Part shown: positions 45,300 through 55,800 of the stretch, one piece after another
Layout: each line of letters opens with the position of its first letter
Position numbering within the stretch: position 1 is the first letter of the stretch
Assembly (NCBI GenBank): GCA_029204225.1
Contig: CM055095.1
Span: 11,319,506 to 11,383,505, forward strand
Reading direction: 5' to 3'
Length of the DNA stretch: 64,000 bases
Origin: Diphasiastrum complanatum
Taxonomy: Eukaryota; Streptophyta; Lycopodiopsida; Lycopodiales; Lycopodiaceae
Program-made: the position numbers and the translations under genes
The notes under the pieces: model-generated
Told to the model about the DNA's origin: nothing
The model's input: the letters and a program-made list of their open reading frames with translations, nothing else
Database searches by the model: none

Positions 45300-45720
45300 A
45301 AGGTCTATCGCATATTTTCAAATATAGGAAGATGTAAAATCCTTTCTCCATCTTTTTGTTGGGGTTACACCACCTCCTGGTCAGACATATATTATTGGGT
45401 TGATTTTGACGATGTTGGTTCGGTGCTTAAACACCTCACCTTGCAAATCCACCAGTTTCACTGTATCGTTCTCATAAAGTTTCTTCACAATGGAAGGTCC
45501 ACTCCATCTGAAAGTCAATTTTTGGGGCATAAGATCCTTTTATCTTTCGTTCATGGGTCAGTTTCATACTTTTGTTGAACGTCTCTTGATGGACTAGGGA
45601 AGCCAGTCTTTCCTCATCTAACTCTTGTAATGTCTCAAGTCGTTGCTGCATAGATTCCTTCATCCCTAAATCGTGTGTCATGGAGAATCTTAGCATGGAT
45701 AGCTCTATTAATACACACAT
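45300..45720 (-). pseudogene. Ty3/gypsy integrase C-terminus
   Basis: The minus strand reads SMLRFSMTHDLGMKESMQQR, LQELDEERLASLVHQETFNK and THERKIKGSYAPKIDF. This is the family pattern of gypsy integrase after the catalytic core (LxxLDExRxxALxHxxxYQxRM, then a K-rich GDLVL-type part). After a stop it continues GEVFKHRTNIVKI, the end of the pol tail. The catalytic DDE core is missing. It abuts the gag-like element at about 45735 in opposite orientation. Confidence 0.7.
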
Positions 45721-45734
45721 TCATGTCCATAGAC

Positions 45735-47140
45735 AAACTAGTGAAAGACAATGATCTACTGAGCTCAAAGTCCATAATGAAGAACTACTATATCAGATTA
45801 CTCGATAAGGTCAAGTTTGGTATGAAAAAAATTGCATCATACACTTCATTGCCACAAATCTGTCAAGATGCGGTCATTATAAAAAATCTTACCTTAAGAA
45901 ACAAAGTAGATCATTCTCATCTAAACGTAGAAATATCAAAATCTGAAGTCAAAATAATATGAAGGTTCAACCCTAGTCAAGCAGACAAGGGAGGAAGGCT
46001 AAGAATCATCTAGAAGTGCAATAGATTCAAGCATATCATGTACAATAAGTTACCACGAACCTAGTACTTCAAGTTCTGATTGTCATCAAACGCAAGCTCG
46101 CAAGGCAAAGTTTCTTGAGAAGGACCAATGTACATACTGCTTTGAGACTTATCCAAGCACAAGATGTCCAATCACGAATTTGTGCTTTGTACAAAGACAA
46201 AGTGCAAAGTAGCAAGTTTGACAACAAGATCCAACAGTTCGAAGGTAAAAATCAAAATCAAGCTGACAAGGAGTTCACCAAGTGGATGGATGTCAAATTG
46301 ATCCATCTAAATCATGAGTTTCTCCAACGAAAAGTGGACAAGTGGAATTGTTGGTCATATCATCTTGCATGTCACCGAACTCACAAGAAGCCATAATGGG
46401 CCTACCGGTTTATTTTGTGGAAGATCCTATGGGATGTCCATTACTTGTGTATGCTTATCAACTCAGAGAAGATGATATATTGCACATGATATGATGCTTT
46501 GGACGCGGAGGAAGACATCACCGAGCCGATTGTCCACATCGAAGTGATCCATCAACATTCGAACCTATGTGTGGACAATGCGAAGTTAACAATCCATGCA
46601 TGGGTTTTCCAGTGTGGAGCTCACAAATAGCTAGAAGCAATTTGGTTTATGTAGATCGACATCATGCACCTATGTTGTCCAATTCACACACAGACTTAAT
46701 GTGCTATAAGCTAAAAATATTAGTGCCACATGGGTATGAAACAAGTGAGGAACAAGTCAATTTGATAAAAGTTCCAAACTACGTAGATGTATCCATGGGA
46801 AAACCAACGAGAACATCACAAAAGATAGAGCTCGTATAATCTACCAAGCCAATGGTAGCTGAGGAAGTCAAGAAAATGGCAACCGATGAAGTCCAGTGTA
46901 TTTTACCAAGTCTCTTGGCACAATCATTGCAAAGATTTCTTGTTGATGAATTATAAAGGGAGCCTGTGTCAACAGAGCCACCTGAATGCAACTCAGCACA
47001 AGGTCCAAGGAAAAATATGACCACGCAGCCTTCAATTGGAAGGTGCAATATCAAGGGAGAGACTAAGGTTGATGATTGTCCTTCAATGACCAAGATTCAA
47101 AAAGCCTGATTGTTTCACAAAGCAACAGACCACCAACACA
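45735..47140 (+). pseudogene. Gag-like zinc-knuckle retroelement gene, copy 2
   Basis: Collinear with 10750-12040. Readable stretches are YYIRLLDKVKFGMKKIASYT, LPQICQDAVIIKNLTLRNKV and CALYKDKVQSSKFDNKIQQF. The cysteine-rich part here starts CFGRGGRHHRADCPH, where the second Cys is Arg, then MCGQCEVNNPCMGFPVWSSQ. So both metal sites are damaged compared with copy 1. It ends with LVPHGYETSEEQVNLIKVPN. Several frameshifts are present. It would be a nucleic-acid-binding gag protein. Confidence 0.55.
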
Positions 47141-47154
47141 ATGCCAAATCTAGG

Positions 47155-47345
47155 TATATCCTTTTCTTAAAAGTCCAAATCTAGGTAATTGAAGCCCAAA
47201 TAGGCCAACTGTACAACAAGAACCTACGCCTTGTCCTCAATTGATAAGATTTTGTGCGGAAGAAATTTGTCAGATTTACCACGAATACCTAGATAGACAA
47301 AGTAGTCGAGCAAACAAGCCCTATACACTTTACGAATTGAGAGAG
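47155..47345 (+). pseudogene. Continuation of the gag-like element, copy 2
   Basis: Matches 16390-16560; reads TPCPQLIRFCAEE and YHEYLDRQSSRANK, then LYELRETTTIPLGEVALIYH. Contiguous with 47140 except for about 15 bp, in contrast to copy 1. Confidence 0.5.
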
Positions 47346-47419
47346 ACCACGACAATACCATTGGGAGAAGTAGCGCTGATCTATCATGATCAACATAACC
47401 AGTCTTATCATTAAACTTA

Positions 47420-47605
47420 GCTTTGGTAAAGTTCCTAAGTTGTGAAACACAACTTGTCCTCAAGAAACACAAAGTGATCTTGATCTTGATGGAGCTTCAG
47501 TAGCCAATCAGATTGAAGGGGGCTCACTCTATAAGAGGGAGCCATTTCCTTTGTATTTGATCATCATCTACTCTTCCTAATAAAACCATGTCTAGTTCAT
47601 CTTGG

Positions 47606-47607
<2 letters not shown>
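47420..47607 (+). repeat. LTR fragment (relative of 3940-4170)
   Basis: Reverse complement of the 3.9-4.2 kb LTR-like piece. Contains a TATA-like CACTCTATAAGAGGGAG. It runs into a (CT)n tract. Confidence 0.6.
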
Positions 47608-47657
<50 letters not shown>

Positions 47658-47667
47658 CCCCTCTCTC
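47608..47667. repeat. (CT)n microsatellite
   Basis: A CT tract with a few substitutions, about 60 bp, at the border between two LTR-like pieces. Confidence 0.95.
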
Positions 47668-47669
47668 GA

Positions 47670-48367
47670 TGTAGGGAGTAGTAATTCGATGGTCTATCAA
47701 AAGGGGTAGAACACTTGGATAGGAACCTAACTATGCTTAGTTGCTAGTTTAGATGCTTTTTACACTATATCTCTAACTCTAGCCCAACTTAACTCTACTT
47801 TCACTAACACTAACCACAAGCATACATCAACATGATAGGTGAAATAAAAGAGAGAGAGAGATATGAGATGGAGGTTAGCTCATGTGCTCAATATGCATGC
47901 TAAAGGAAAAGCCATAACAGGCTAAAAAAAGAACAATAGAAATGAAAAACAATAAGAATACATCAAGAGTGATTAGCACACGAGGATGTTTGACTCTCCA
48001 ATTTGGTAGAGTTTTCTCCTCTCTATTAGCCACTTGCTTCCCATTGGGTACTTGCAAGAAGGTAGGATTGAATTCCTAACCCTTCAAAAGAAACACAGAC
48101 TAATCTATGATGCACAAAGAAGCACACCCCACCTAACACCACTTTGACTTTTGACTAATTACAAAACTTAGAGAACTTAAGTTAACTTAAACTTTGGCCT
48201 TCTAATATTATTTTAAGCACATGGCCCAGATTCTAGCTTATTCAAAATAAATTATTCACAAGTGCTCATTGGGCTATGGGCTTACGCTCACAGGATGCCA
48301 TGACCCTCACAACTTATTTCTACTAATTTCGACTATTTTATTTATATACATGGAAATATCCACAACA
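47670..48367 (-). repeat. LTR of the gag-like host retroelement (3' LTR)
   Basis: Starts TGTTGTGGATATTTCC at 48367 and ends near CTCCCTACA at 47670, 698 bp, with TG..CA ends. It shares the GCATCCTGTGAGCGTAAGCC box and GA/CT run position with the other gypsy LTRs. Upstream on the minus strand is the element body at 48368-49988. Nothing resembling a primer site follows. Confidence 0.6.
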
Positions 48368-49988
48368 GGGCCTCCGACCTGAAGTAGTGTCGGTCCCTCG
48401 GCACTATGGTGTTTAGTAATGCCCCCATTCTGCTCGTCTTTGTTGGATCATGTAGCCTGTGACTTCTTCCATGAATTCCAATCATTTGGTGGTTTTCGCA
48501 TCCTTGGAGGTTAGGAAGGACTTGTGGACGTCGGTTAGTAAAAATTGGTCGATCCATACTTGAAATCTGTTGATTCGTTGATCGCCTAATGACGCTACTC
48601 TATAGTACACTCTAGCCACTGGAAGTTGGTTTTAAACTTTTTTCAGAAATCAGGAATGGGTTAGGATAAAAAAAGGTGGGGGGTAAGAAGTCATCCCATT
48701 TTGTGGAGATGCCCTCAGAAATTCTAAGTCTCGGACATTTTTTGCAAATGCGCGAACCGTGGGATCGGGACACTGGTTATAGGATTTCTAAAATTGAACG
48801 AGAGCCCTTTTAGCATCTATAGTAGTGCCCCACCCATGCTTCTGAGTGAATCCTTGACCAGTTCATTGTCTTTATGTTAATCTCGTCCAGTGGTGTGCCA
48901 AATTCCATCCATTTGGATCGTCATTGATAGGGGATGAAATGTGGGTCGGTCTGCAGTTGGCGTGGGCTTGGCACATAGGCCTTGATGGCCTCGAGATTTT
49001 TCTCAAATTGTCGTTGCCGCCATTTAAGTTGTGGAGCCAATGCTGCGAGGTAGGCAAGCTTATTGATTTTGATGTCCTTTATTGAGAAAGATAATTGCCA
49101 GCCATCGCATGAGGATTCATATGGGTATTGGACTAGATACACGTTGATTTCGTCCCCTACCATCTTTGGTTTGCAAAAGGCTCGGCTGACAGATATCAAG
49201 CGAGAACCCGGGGAGGTGGATGCTTGTTGTTCCTCCCTAATCTGCCCTTGACTTGTTTCTACACCCTAATTGATATCTGGACCCTGGTCCTAGGCTTGAT
49301 CTTGTGTATCATGCCCTGTTGCGTATGGTCCTTGATCCTAGACCAAACTGGCCTGTGTAGCTTCAAATGTTGGCGGTGCTAGAACTACCATCGGGGCCAT
49401 TGGTTGTTGTTGCTCCACATGTCGTTGGTAGGGCCTAAGAGCGCCCCTTGCTTGTGCAAGCTCTTGGATGGCGTGTTGGCAATAGTTGTTGAAATCAGCG
49501 TTTGTTGGTATCATCCCACTTGCATCGTTAAAAGATCCATCTCGTTTTGGCTGAGAGGACGGTTGCTAGGGACATGCTGGGCTAACCAAACTGCTTGTTG
49601 TTGTTGCAGGCTCTGTACCTCCACTCCCAGGCGTTCATTCTCTATTTCAAGTATTATTAGTTGTGGGCCTAGAGCAGGGCTAGACATTGCTTTGCCTGTT
49701 GTTGGATCTCCTGGACCTTCGCTTGGGCACTTGTCACTTGAAGAGGGTCTTGATATATCTTTGGAGAACTTTTCCATGCTGTTGCAGCTTTAGGAGTTGG
49801 TCCTTTTCTGTCTGCTCATGTTGGATGGCTACCTGCAGGTCTTGCTTGGTGGGACTAGCACAAAGAACAACTATATATTGCAACTTTTCCAATGGTTTTA
49901 CATAATAGTCCAAATTCGTCATAATACAAAATCGACGGATTATAAAAAAATCCAAAAAGCATGCAAATTTATACAAGCCAATAGGCAA
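48368..49988 (-). pseudogene. Gag-like ORF of the host retroelement, copy B
   Basis: Reading down from 49988: YYVKPLEKLQYIVVLCASPT, then a Gln-rich, probably coiled-coil part (KQDLQVAIQHEQTEKDQLLK; ENERLGVEVQSLQQQQAVWL). Next comes VGDEINVYLVQYPYESSCDG, then WQLSFSIKDIKINKLAYLAA and KWRQRQFEKNLEAIKAYVPS. After stops it continues readable (PDPTVRAFAKNVRDLEFLRA; RINRFQVWIDQFLLTDVHKS) up to the 3' LTR at 48367. A coiled coil followed by an alpha-helical part just before the 3' LTR suggests a gag-only (non-autonomous) element, but no family is recognised. Copy C is at 62528-64000. Confidence 0.5.
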
Positions 49989-50324
49989 CAGTCATACAAA
50001 AAATTTTATTAAATGAAAAATATTACAAAGCCTGGTTCTCCAATGTCTACTCTATTTCCGACACTTTCATTAATGAGAGTTGCAATTTAGAATCATGCAA
50101 CAATTTTCTTTATTCATACGGATCCAAGAGCTCAAAGTTTTCATACTTACTCATATCAACATACACAACATACAATGCAAAATGTGATGATCCAATCATG
50201 GAATCTCAACAAAAATTATTCTATGCACCCTATTAAAATTATGTCCTCCAAGAAAATGACAAAGTGTCTTCATGGCCATTATCATTGTTTCACCATGTTG
50301 ATGAAACTTTGAATGGGCAACACT

Positions 50325-50756
50325 TGTGAAAGATTTCAACTAGTTTTGCTATTTTAGTCATATTTGTATATTTGACAATCGAGGTCATTTTTCATATTAG
50401 ACTTAGAGTTTGACTTTTTGAAGTTATATTAATCTAAAAGAATTTGAATACATACTTTTGGAAAGTGTGGGAAAGTATAGAACACGAGTTTTGGAGAGAT
50501 TCAATTTGAGTAGTAGATACATTAAATCTAGTCACAAAAATAGTGGCATTTTCATTATGGAGGGAAACCAAAGTTTGAATTTAGTTTTGGACACACTATA
50601 GAAGGATGTAACTCATGGGAAGAGGAGACATTATCTCTCTCTTCTATCATTCAAGCTTATACATGGCTCTCTTTGGGTTCTACTTGTGATATCTTGCAAT
50701 TTTGTGTGTAGAATGTTCATTAAATGCTATTTTCAGATCCACACATGTGAAATACA
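50325..50756 (+). repeat. Copia 5' LTR, copy B
   Basis: 432 bp, TGTGAAAGATTTC..GAAATACA, with a promoter-like CACTATAGAAGG at about 50595. The left flank GGCAACACT is shared with copies A and C. Confidence 0.88.
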
Positions 50757-52397
50757 TAAGAGAATTGAGAAGTTTCATATCTTTGTGATATCCTTTTGAA
50801 AATATTTGTTGTTGTTCAAAGGAGTGCTTTGTGTATTGAAACAGGTTGAAAGAGAGGATCGGGTCATTGCTACATGGCTGCATCAAGTGGAGTCATGTTG
50901 GAAGCCAATGATAGGTTTACCTCAAATAGCTATTCATTGTGGAAAGTGGGGATGGAATCATTTCTTGAGATGAATGATGTTTTGGGTATTGTTGTAGGTT
51001 TGGAGGAGAGACCACCAACACAACAACATCAAATGAAGTATAACAAGAGGGCCAAAAGGGCTCTACACATGATAAAGATGAATATTACCAATGAGCTTCT
51101 CAAGGAAGTTGGTAAGAGTACTTCGTCAAAGGATGCTTGGGATTCATTGAAGAAGCTTTATGAATCCAAGTCTACTTCTCGAGTGTTGACTCTAAGAAGA
51201 CAAATCTTTTCTTGTTTGCAAAAGAGTGAAGAAAGTCAAAATACTTTTATTTTGAGAGTGAAACTTTTGAATGACGAGTTAGCTTGCATTGACGAGAGCA
51301 TTAAGGAAGGAGAGCTTGTTCAAGTTATTCTTAATGGATTGCTAGATGCTCATGCTAACATTGTTTAAAGTCTTGCTATTCAAAAGACTTTGCCAAGTTT
51401 GATTGATCTTCAAGAGATCTTGATCAATGAAGAATATATGCTTCAAGCAAGAGGTGATTCTTCATCAACATCTCAAGTTGGAGAGGAGGCTATGTTCATC
51501 AAGCACAAATTCAAGGGCAAAGGCAAAACTTAGTGGTCGAAAGGGCAAGATCAAGGGGAGGCTTTTTCAAATGGCAAAAAGAAAGATAGATCAAAGCTCA
51601 AGTGCTTCCATTTTGGCATCAATGGACACTTTACAAGTGAGTGCTACAAGAAGAAGAGAGATCAAGGAGACAAGCAAGGTAATCTTACTCTTGATGAGGA
51701 TGGTTTGGATGTTCAAAATGAAAATGATGATGTTTTTGTCATGTCTTCATGTATGCTTGTTAATGATGTAGATCTATGGTGGATTGATAGTGCAGCAAGT
51801 TCACACATGACTTTTCACAAAGAGTATTTCACTACTTTGTTGGCATATGGAGATGACAATAGGGTGATCTACACGGCCAATGATGGTGAGTGTGCAATCA
51901 AAGAGATTGGAGCGATTCCTATTTCTCTCTCTGCAAATAGGAATATTCATTTGAGTGATGCTTGTATGATCAGATTGAAGGATATCTTGATTGCAAAAAG
52001 TAAAGGCAAGGGAAGTTGTTCAAACTAGATGCTTGTGTTATTGCTAACCAGGTTGGATGTGTTTCAAGAGAGAAAATCACTATTCAAGAGGTTTGGCATA
52101 AAAGGATGAGAACCTAAACTTCAAGTCATTGGAGATAATGACTAGGAACCAAGTTGTAATTGGTCTTCCAAGTTCCTTGAAAGTATCAATCATTTTTGTT
52201 AGTCTTGTGCTTTGTCAAAGTCACATAGACTACCTTATACTAGATCTACTTGTAGATCTACAAAGTCTTTTCAAGTTGTACATTCGGATATTCATGGAAT
52301 TACTACAATTAGTAATAGTGGAGCTAAGATGTATGTAACTTTTATTGATGATTTTAATAGATTTTGTTGGATCTATCGACTAAAGAACAATTGTTAG
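50325..52397 (+). mobile_element. 3'-truncated Ty1/copia element, copy B
   Basis: The LTR is 50325-50756. Gag starts at 50874 (MAASSGVMLEANDRFTSNSY) and is open to a TAA at 51366-51368. A TAG lies at 51531-51533. The knuckle is CFHFGINGHFTSEC (second Cys is Phe) and the protease WWIDSAASSH. A deletion removes the LEDVLFIP..EFDG stretch, leaving NIHLSDACMIR. The integrase begins with KSHRLPYTRSTCRS, HSDIHG and FIDDFNRFCWIYRLKNNC and stops at 52397. Reverse transcriptase, RNase H and 3' LTR are absent. Copy C shares the same deletions. Confidence 0.9.
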
Positions 52398-52861
52398 CCA
52401 AATTTTTGACACCAAAAATTGGGCTAATTTGGAACAAAACGTGGTTACAAAGTAGTTAACAAGCACCAAAATACTGTGGATTTGGCGAAAGGTGAAGCAA
52501 AATGTTGGATCAAAGAGGGGTCCCAGCCCGCCCTTAAAGTGCCTAGACACGTTAATTAGTAGTAGATAATATATTTGTACAAACGGTCTAAGGAACCGTC
52601 GAAAAGGTCAGATTTTGTAAGACCGAAGAAAAATGCCGGTCCATGTAGAAATAGGTCCCAGCCCGTCTAAATGTGGCTAGCATGAAATTTTACGGCCTTA
52701 AAATTGGCCCGATAGTAAAAATGCCGGCAATGTCGAGCATAATTTTGATGTACCCAAAAATATTTTACTAATATCAAAAAACTTTTTGTTTTTCCATAAC
52801 AATCGGTTTCTTTCCAAGATTGCTCGTCTGTCACTTGTAACCACGTCAGAACCATGTCGAA
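52398..52861 (+). repeat. 3' tail of the chimeric copia unit, copy B
   Basis: Matches 30898-31338 and 60140-60457. It ends near CACGTCAGAACC and runs straight into array LTR sequence at GTCTAAATGTCAAG. Non-coding. Confidence 0.8.
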
Positions 52862-55800
52862 GGGTCTAAATGTCAAGTTAGTGAATAAAGTTAGCTAATT
52901 CGTGGATATGATTGTTATTGAGATTGCATGTTATTATACTTTTTATGAGAGAGAAAGAGAGAGAGAGGAAGTGTGAGCTATCTTTGCTATGGATCATAGA
53001 GTTAATGGATCGCATTGTTAAAGAATACGGTTAATGGATGTAGAGTTAGAGTTTGGATCTTCCATTCATGCTAAAATATGAACTAAAACTATCGCTCTCA
53101 TGGGAACAAACCTACGTGTGACAACTAATTCCATCTCTATGATGCTAGATTGACTAGAGCTTGGATTCAGGTTAGGCAGGGAAAGAAACCCACTACTGTT
53201 GCAGGGTTTGCGGATCCAAAGGCAACCCTAACCCTAGTTAATAAGTGAGAGGAATATTGCACCCTACGTGTGTAAGTCCAACCTGATGATCACATAGTTA
53301 TTTGATTGATTAGTTAAAAGTCCATAAAAGGACTTTAGGCCTTTTTGGGGTACCTTAATTGTCGTACGGCCTAAATGTCAAGTTAGTGAATAAAGTTGGG
53401 TTTCCCTCCAATTTCGATGGTTCCCACACTTTTTTAAAATTTGAATAAAAAGAGAGACAAGAATGGACCAATAGGATTCAGAGGCTAGGGTCCTCCTCTC
53501 TTCTATAAGAAGAGACCAACTCGAGTTGCTCCCGATGTCCATTTTCTCATTTCAATAAAGCATATTCCGGGTTCTCTTCATAAATGGGTTGACGAATGTC
53601 CGTGTTCTTCTTCTTTCCTTTTCCATCTCTCATGTTTTTTTTGGTTTTTTGCTAATTGTTGGATCTGATTGTTATTGGGATTGCATGTTATTATACTTTT
53701 TATGAGAGAGAAAGAGAGAGAGAGGAGGTCCAAGCTATCTTTGTTGTGGATCGTAGAGTTAATGGATCGTAGTGTTAAAGAATAGGTTTAATGGATTTAG
53801 AGTTAGAGTTTGAATCTTCCATTAATGCTGAAATCTGAACTAAAACTATCGCTCTCATGGGAACGAACCTACACATGACAACTAACTCTGTCTCTGTGAT
53901 GCTAGATTGACTAGATCTTAGATTCAGCTTAGGCAAGGAAAGAAACCCACTACTGTTGCAGGGTTTGCGGATCCCAAGGCAACCCTAATCCTAGTTATTA
54001 ATCGAGAGGAATTTGGCACCCTCTATGTGTAAGTCCAACCTGATGATCACATAGTTATTTGATTAATTAGTTAAAAGTCAACAAAAGGATTCTAGGCCTT
54101 TTTGCGGGACTTTTATTGTCGCGGGGCCTAAATGTCGAGTTAGTGAATAAAGTTGGGTTTCCCCTCCAATTTTGATAGTTCTTACATTTTTTTGAAATTT
54201 GAATAAAAAGAGAGACAAGAATGGACCAATAGAATTCAGAGACCAGGGTCCGCCTCTCTACTATAAGAAGAGACCAACTCCAGTTGCTCCTGATGTTCAT
54301 TTCCTCATTTCAATAAAGCATATTCCGAGTTCTCTTCAGAAATGGGTTGATGAATGTCCTTGTTCTTCTTCTTTAATTTTCCATCTCTCATGCTTTCTTT
54401 GGATTTTGGCTAGTTGTTGGATCTGATTGTAATTGGGATTGCAAGTTATTATACTTTTTATGAGAGACGAAGTGTAAACTATCTTTGTTGTGGATCGTAG
54501 AGTTAATGGATTGTAGCGTTAAAGAATAGGGTTAATGGATGTAGATTAAAATTTACATCTTCCATTCATGATGAAATTTGAACTAAAACTATCGCTCTCA
54601 TGGGAAAGAACCTACGTGTCACAACGAACTCCATCTCTATGATGCTAGATTGACTAAATCTTGAATTCAGGTTTGGCAAGTAAAGAAACCCATTATTATT
54701 GCAGGGTTTGCGGATCCCTAGACAACCCTAAGCCTAGTTAATAAGTGAGGGGGATTTGGCACCCTGTGTGTGTAAGTCTAACTCGATGATCACATAGTTA
54801 TTTGATTGATTAGTTAAAAGTCAAGAAAAGGACTTTAGGCCTTTTTGCATGACTTTTTATGTCGTAGGGCCTAAATGTCAAGTTAGTGAATAAAGTTGGG
54901 TTTCCCTCCAATTTTGATGGTTTCCACACTTTTTTAAAATTCGAATAAAAAGAGAGACAAGAATGGACCAATAGGATTCAAAGGCCAGGGTCTTCCTCTC
55001 TACTATAAGAAGGGACCAACTCGAGTTGCTCCTGATGTTCATTTTCCCGTTTCAATAAGCAGATTGGTTCTCTTCAGAAATGGGTTGATGAATGTCCTTG
55101 CCGTTCTTATTTACTTTTCCATCTCTCATGCTTTCTTTGGAATTTTGCTAATTGTTGGATCTGATTGTTATTGGGATTTAATGTTAATATACTCTTTATG
55201 AGAGAGAAAGAGAGAGAGAGGAAGTGTCAACTATCTTTGTTGTGGATCGTAGAGTTAATGGATTGTAGTGTTAAAGAATAGGGTAAATGGATGTAGAGTT
55301 AGAGTTTGGATCCTTCATTCATGATGAAATCTGAACTAAAACTATCGCTCTCATGGGGACGAACCTACGTGTGACAACTAACTCCGTCTCTATGATGCTA
55401 GATTGACTAGATCTTGGATTTAGATTAGGCTAGGAAAGAAACCCACTACTGTTGCAAGGTTTGCGGATCCCAAGACAACCCTAATCCTAGTTAATAATTG
55501 AGAGGAATTTCGCACCCTCTATGTGTAAGTCGAACCTGATGATCACATAGTTATTTAATTAATTAGTTAAAAGTCAACAAAAGGACTCTAGGCCTTTTTG
55601 CGGGACTGTTATTGTCGCACGACATAAATGTCGAGTTAGTGAATAAAGTTGGGTTTCCCTCCAATTTTGATGGTTCCCACATTTTTTTAGAATTTTAATA
55701 AAAAGAGAGGCAAGAATGGACCAATAGGATTCAGAGACCAGGGTCCGCCAACTCTACTATAAGAAGACACCAACTCGAGTTGCTCCCGATGTTCATTTCC

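Larger units (their letters stand above)
48811..52718 (+). repeat. Left arm of the large inverted repeat
   Basis: This arm is the reverse complement of 60140-64000, nearly base for base by eye. The last bases of the window (..CTATAGATGCTAAA) pair with 48811 (TTTAGCATCTATAG..), so the arm continues outside. The arm includes part of the gag-like element, the whole truncated copia copy B and most of its tail. Confidence 0.92.

Noticed and set aside
49404-50012. Plus-strand frames with Cys/Leu-rich sequence in the left arm (and their mirror at 62884-63444)
   Set aside because: They are antisense to the Gln-rich gag-like frames, which have better protein character.
51427-51771. Frame with SSTNSRAKAKLSG and similar ones at 1908, 32091 and 61112
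   Set aside because: This is a shifted frame of the copia gag C-terminus; the true frame carries the CCHC-like knuckle and the conserved TAG.
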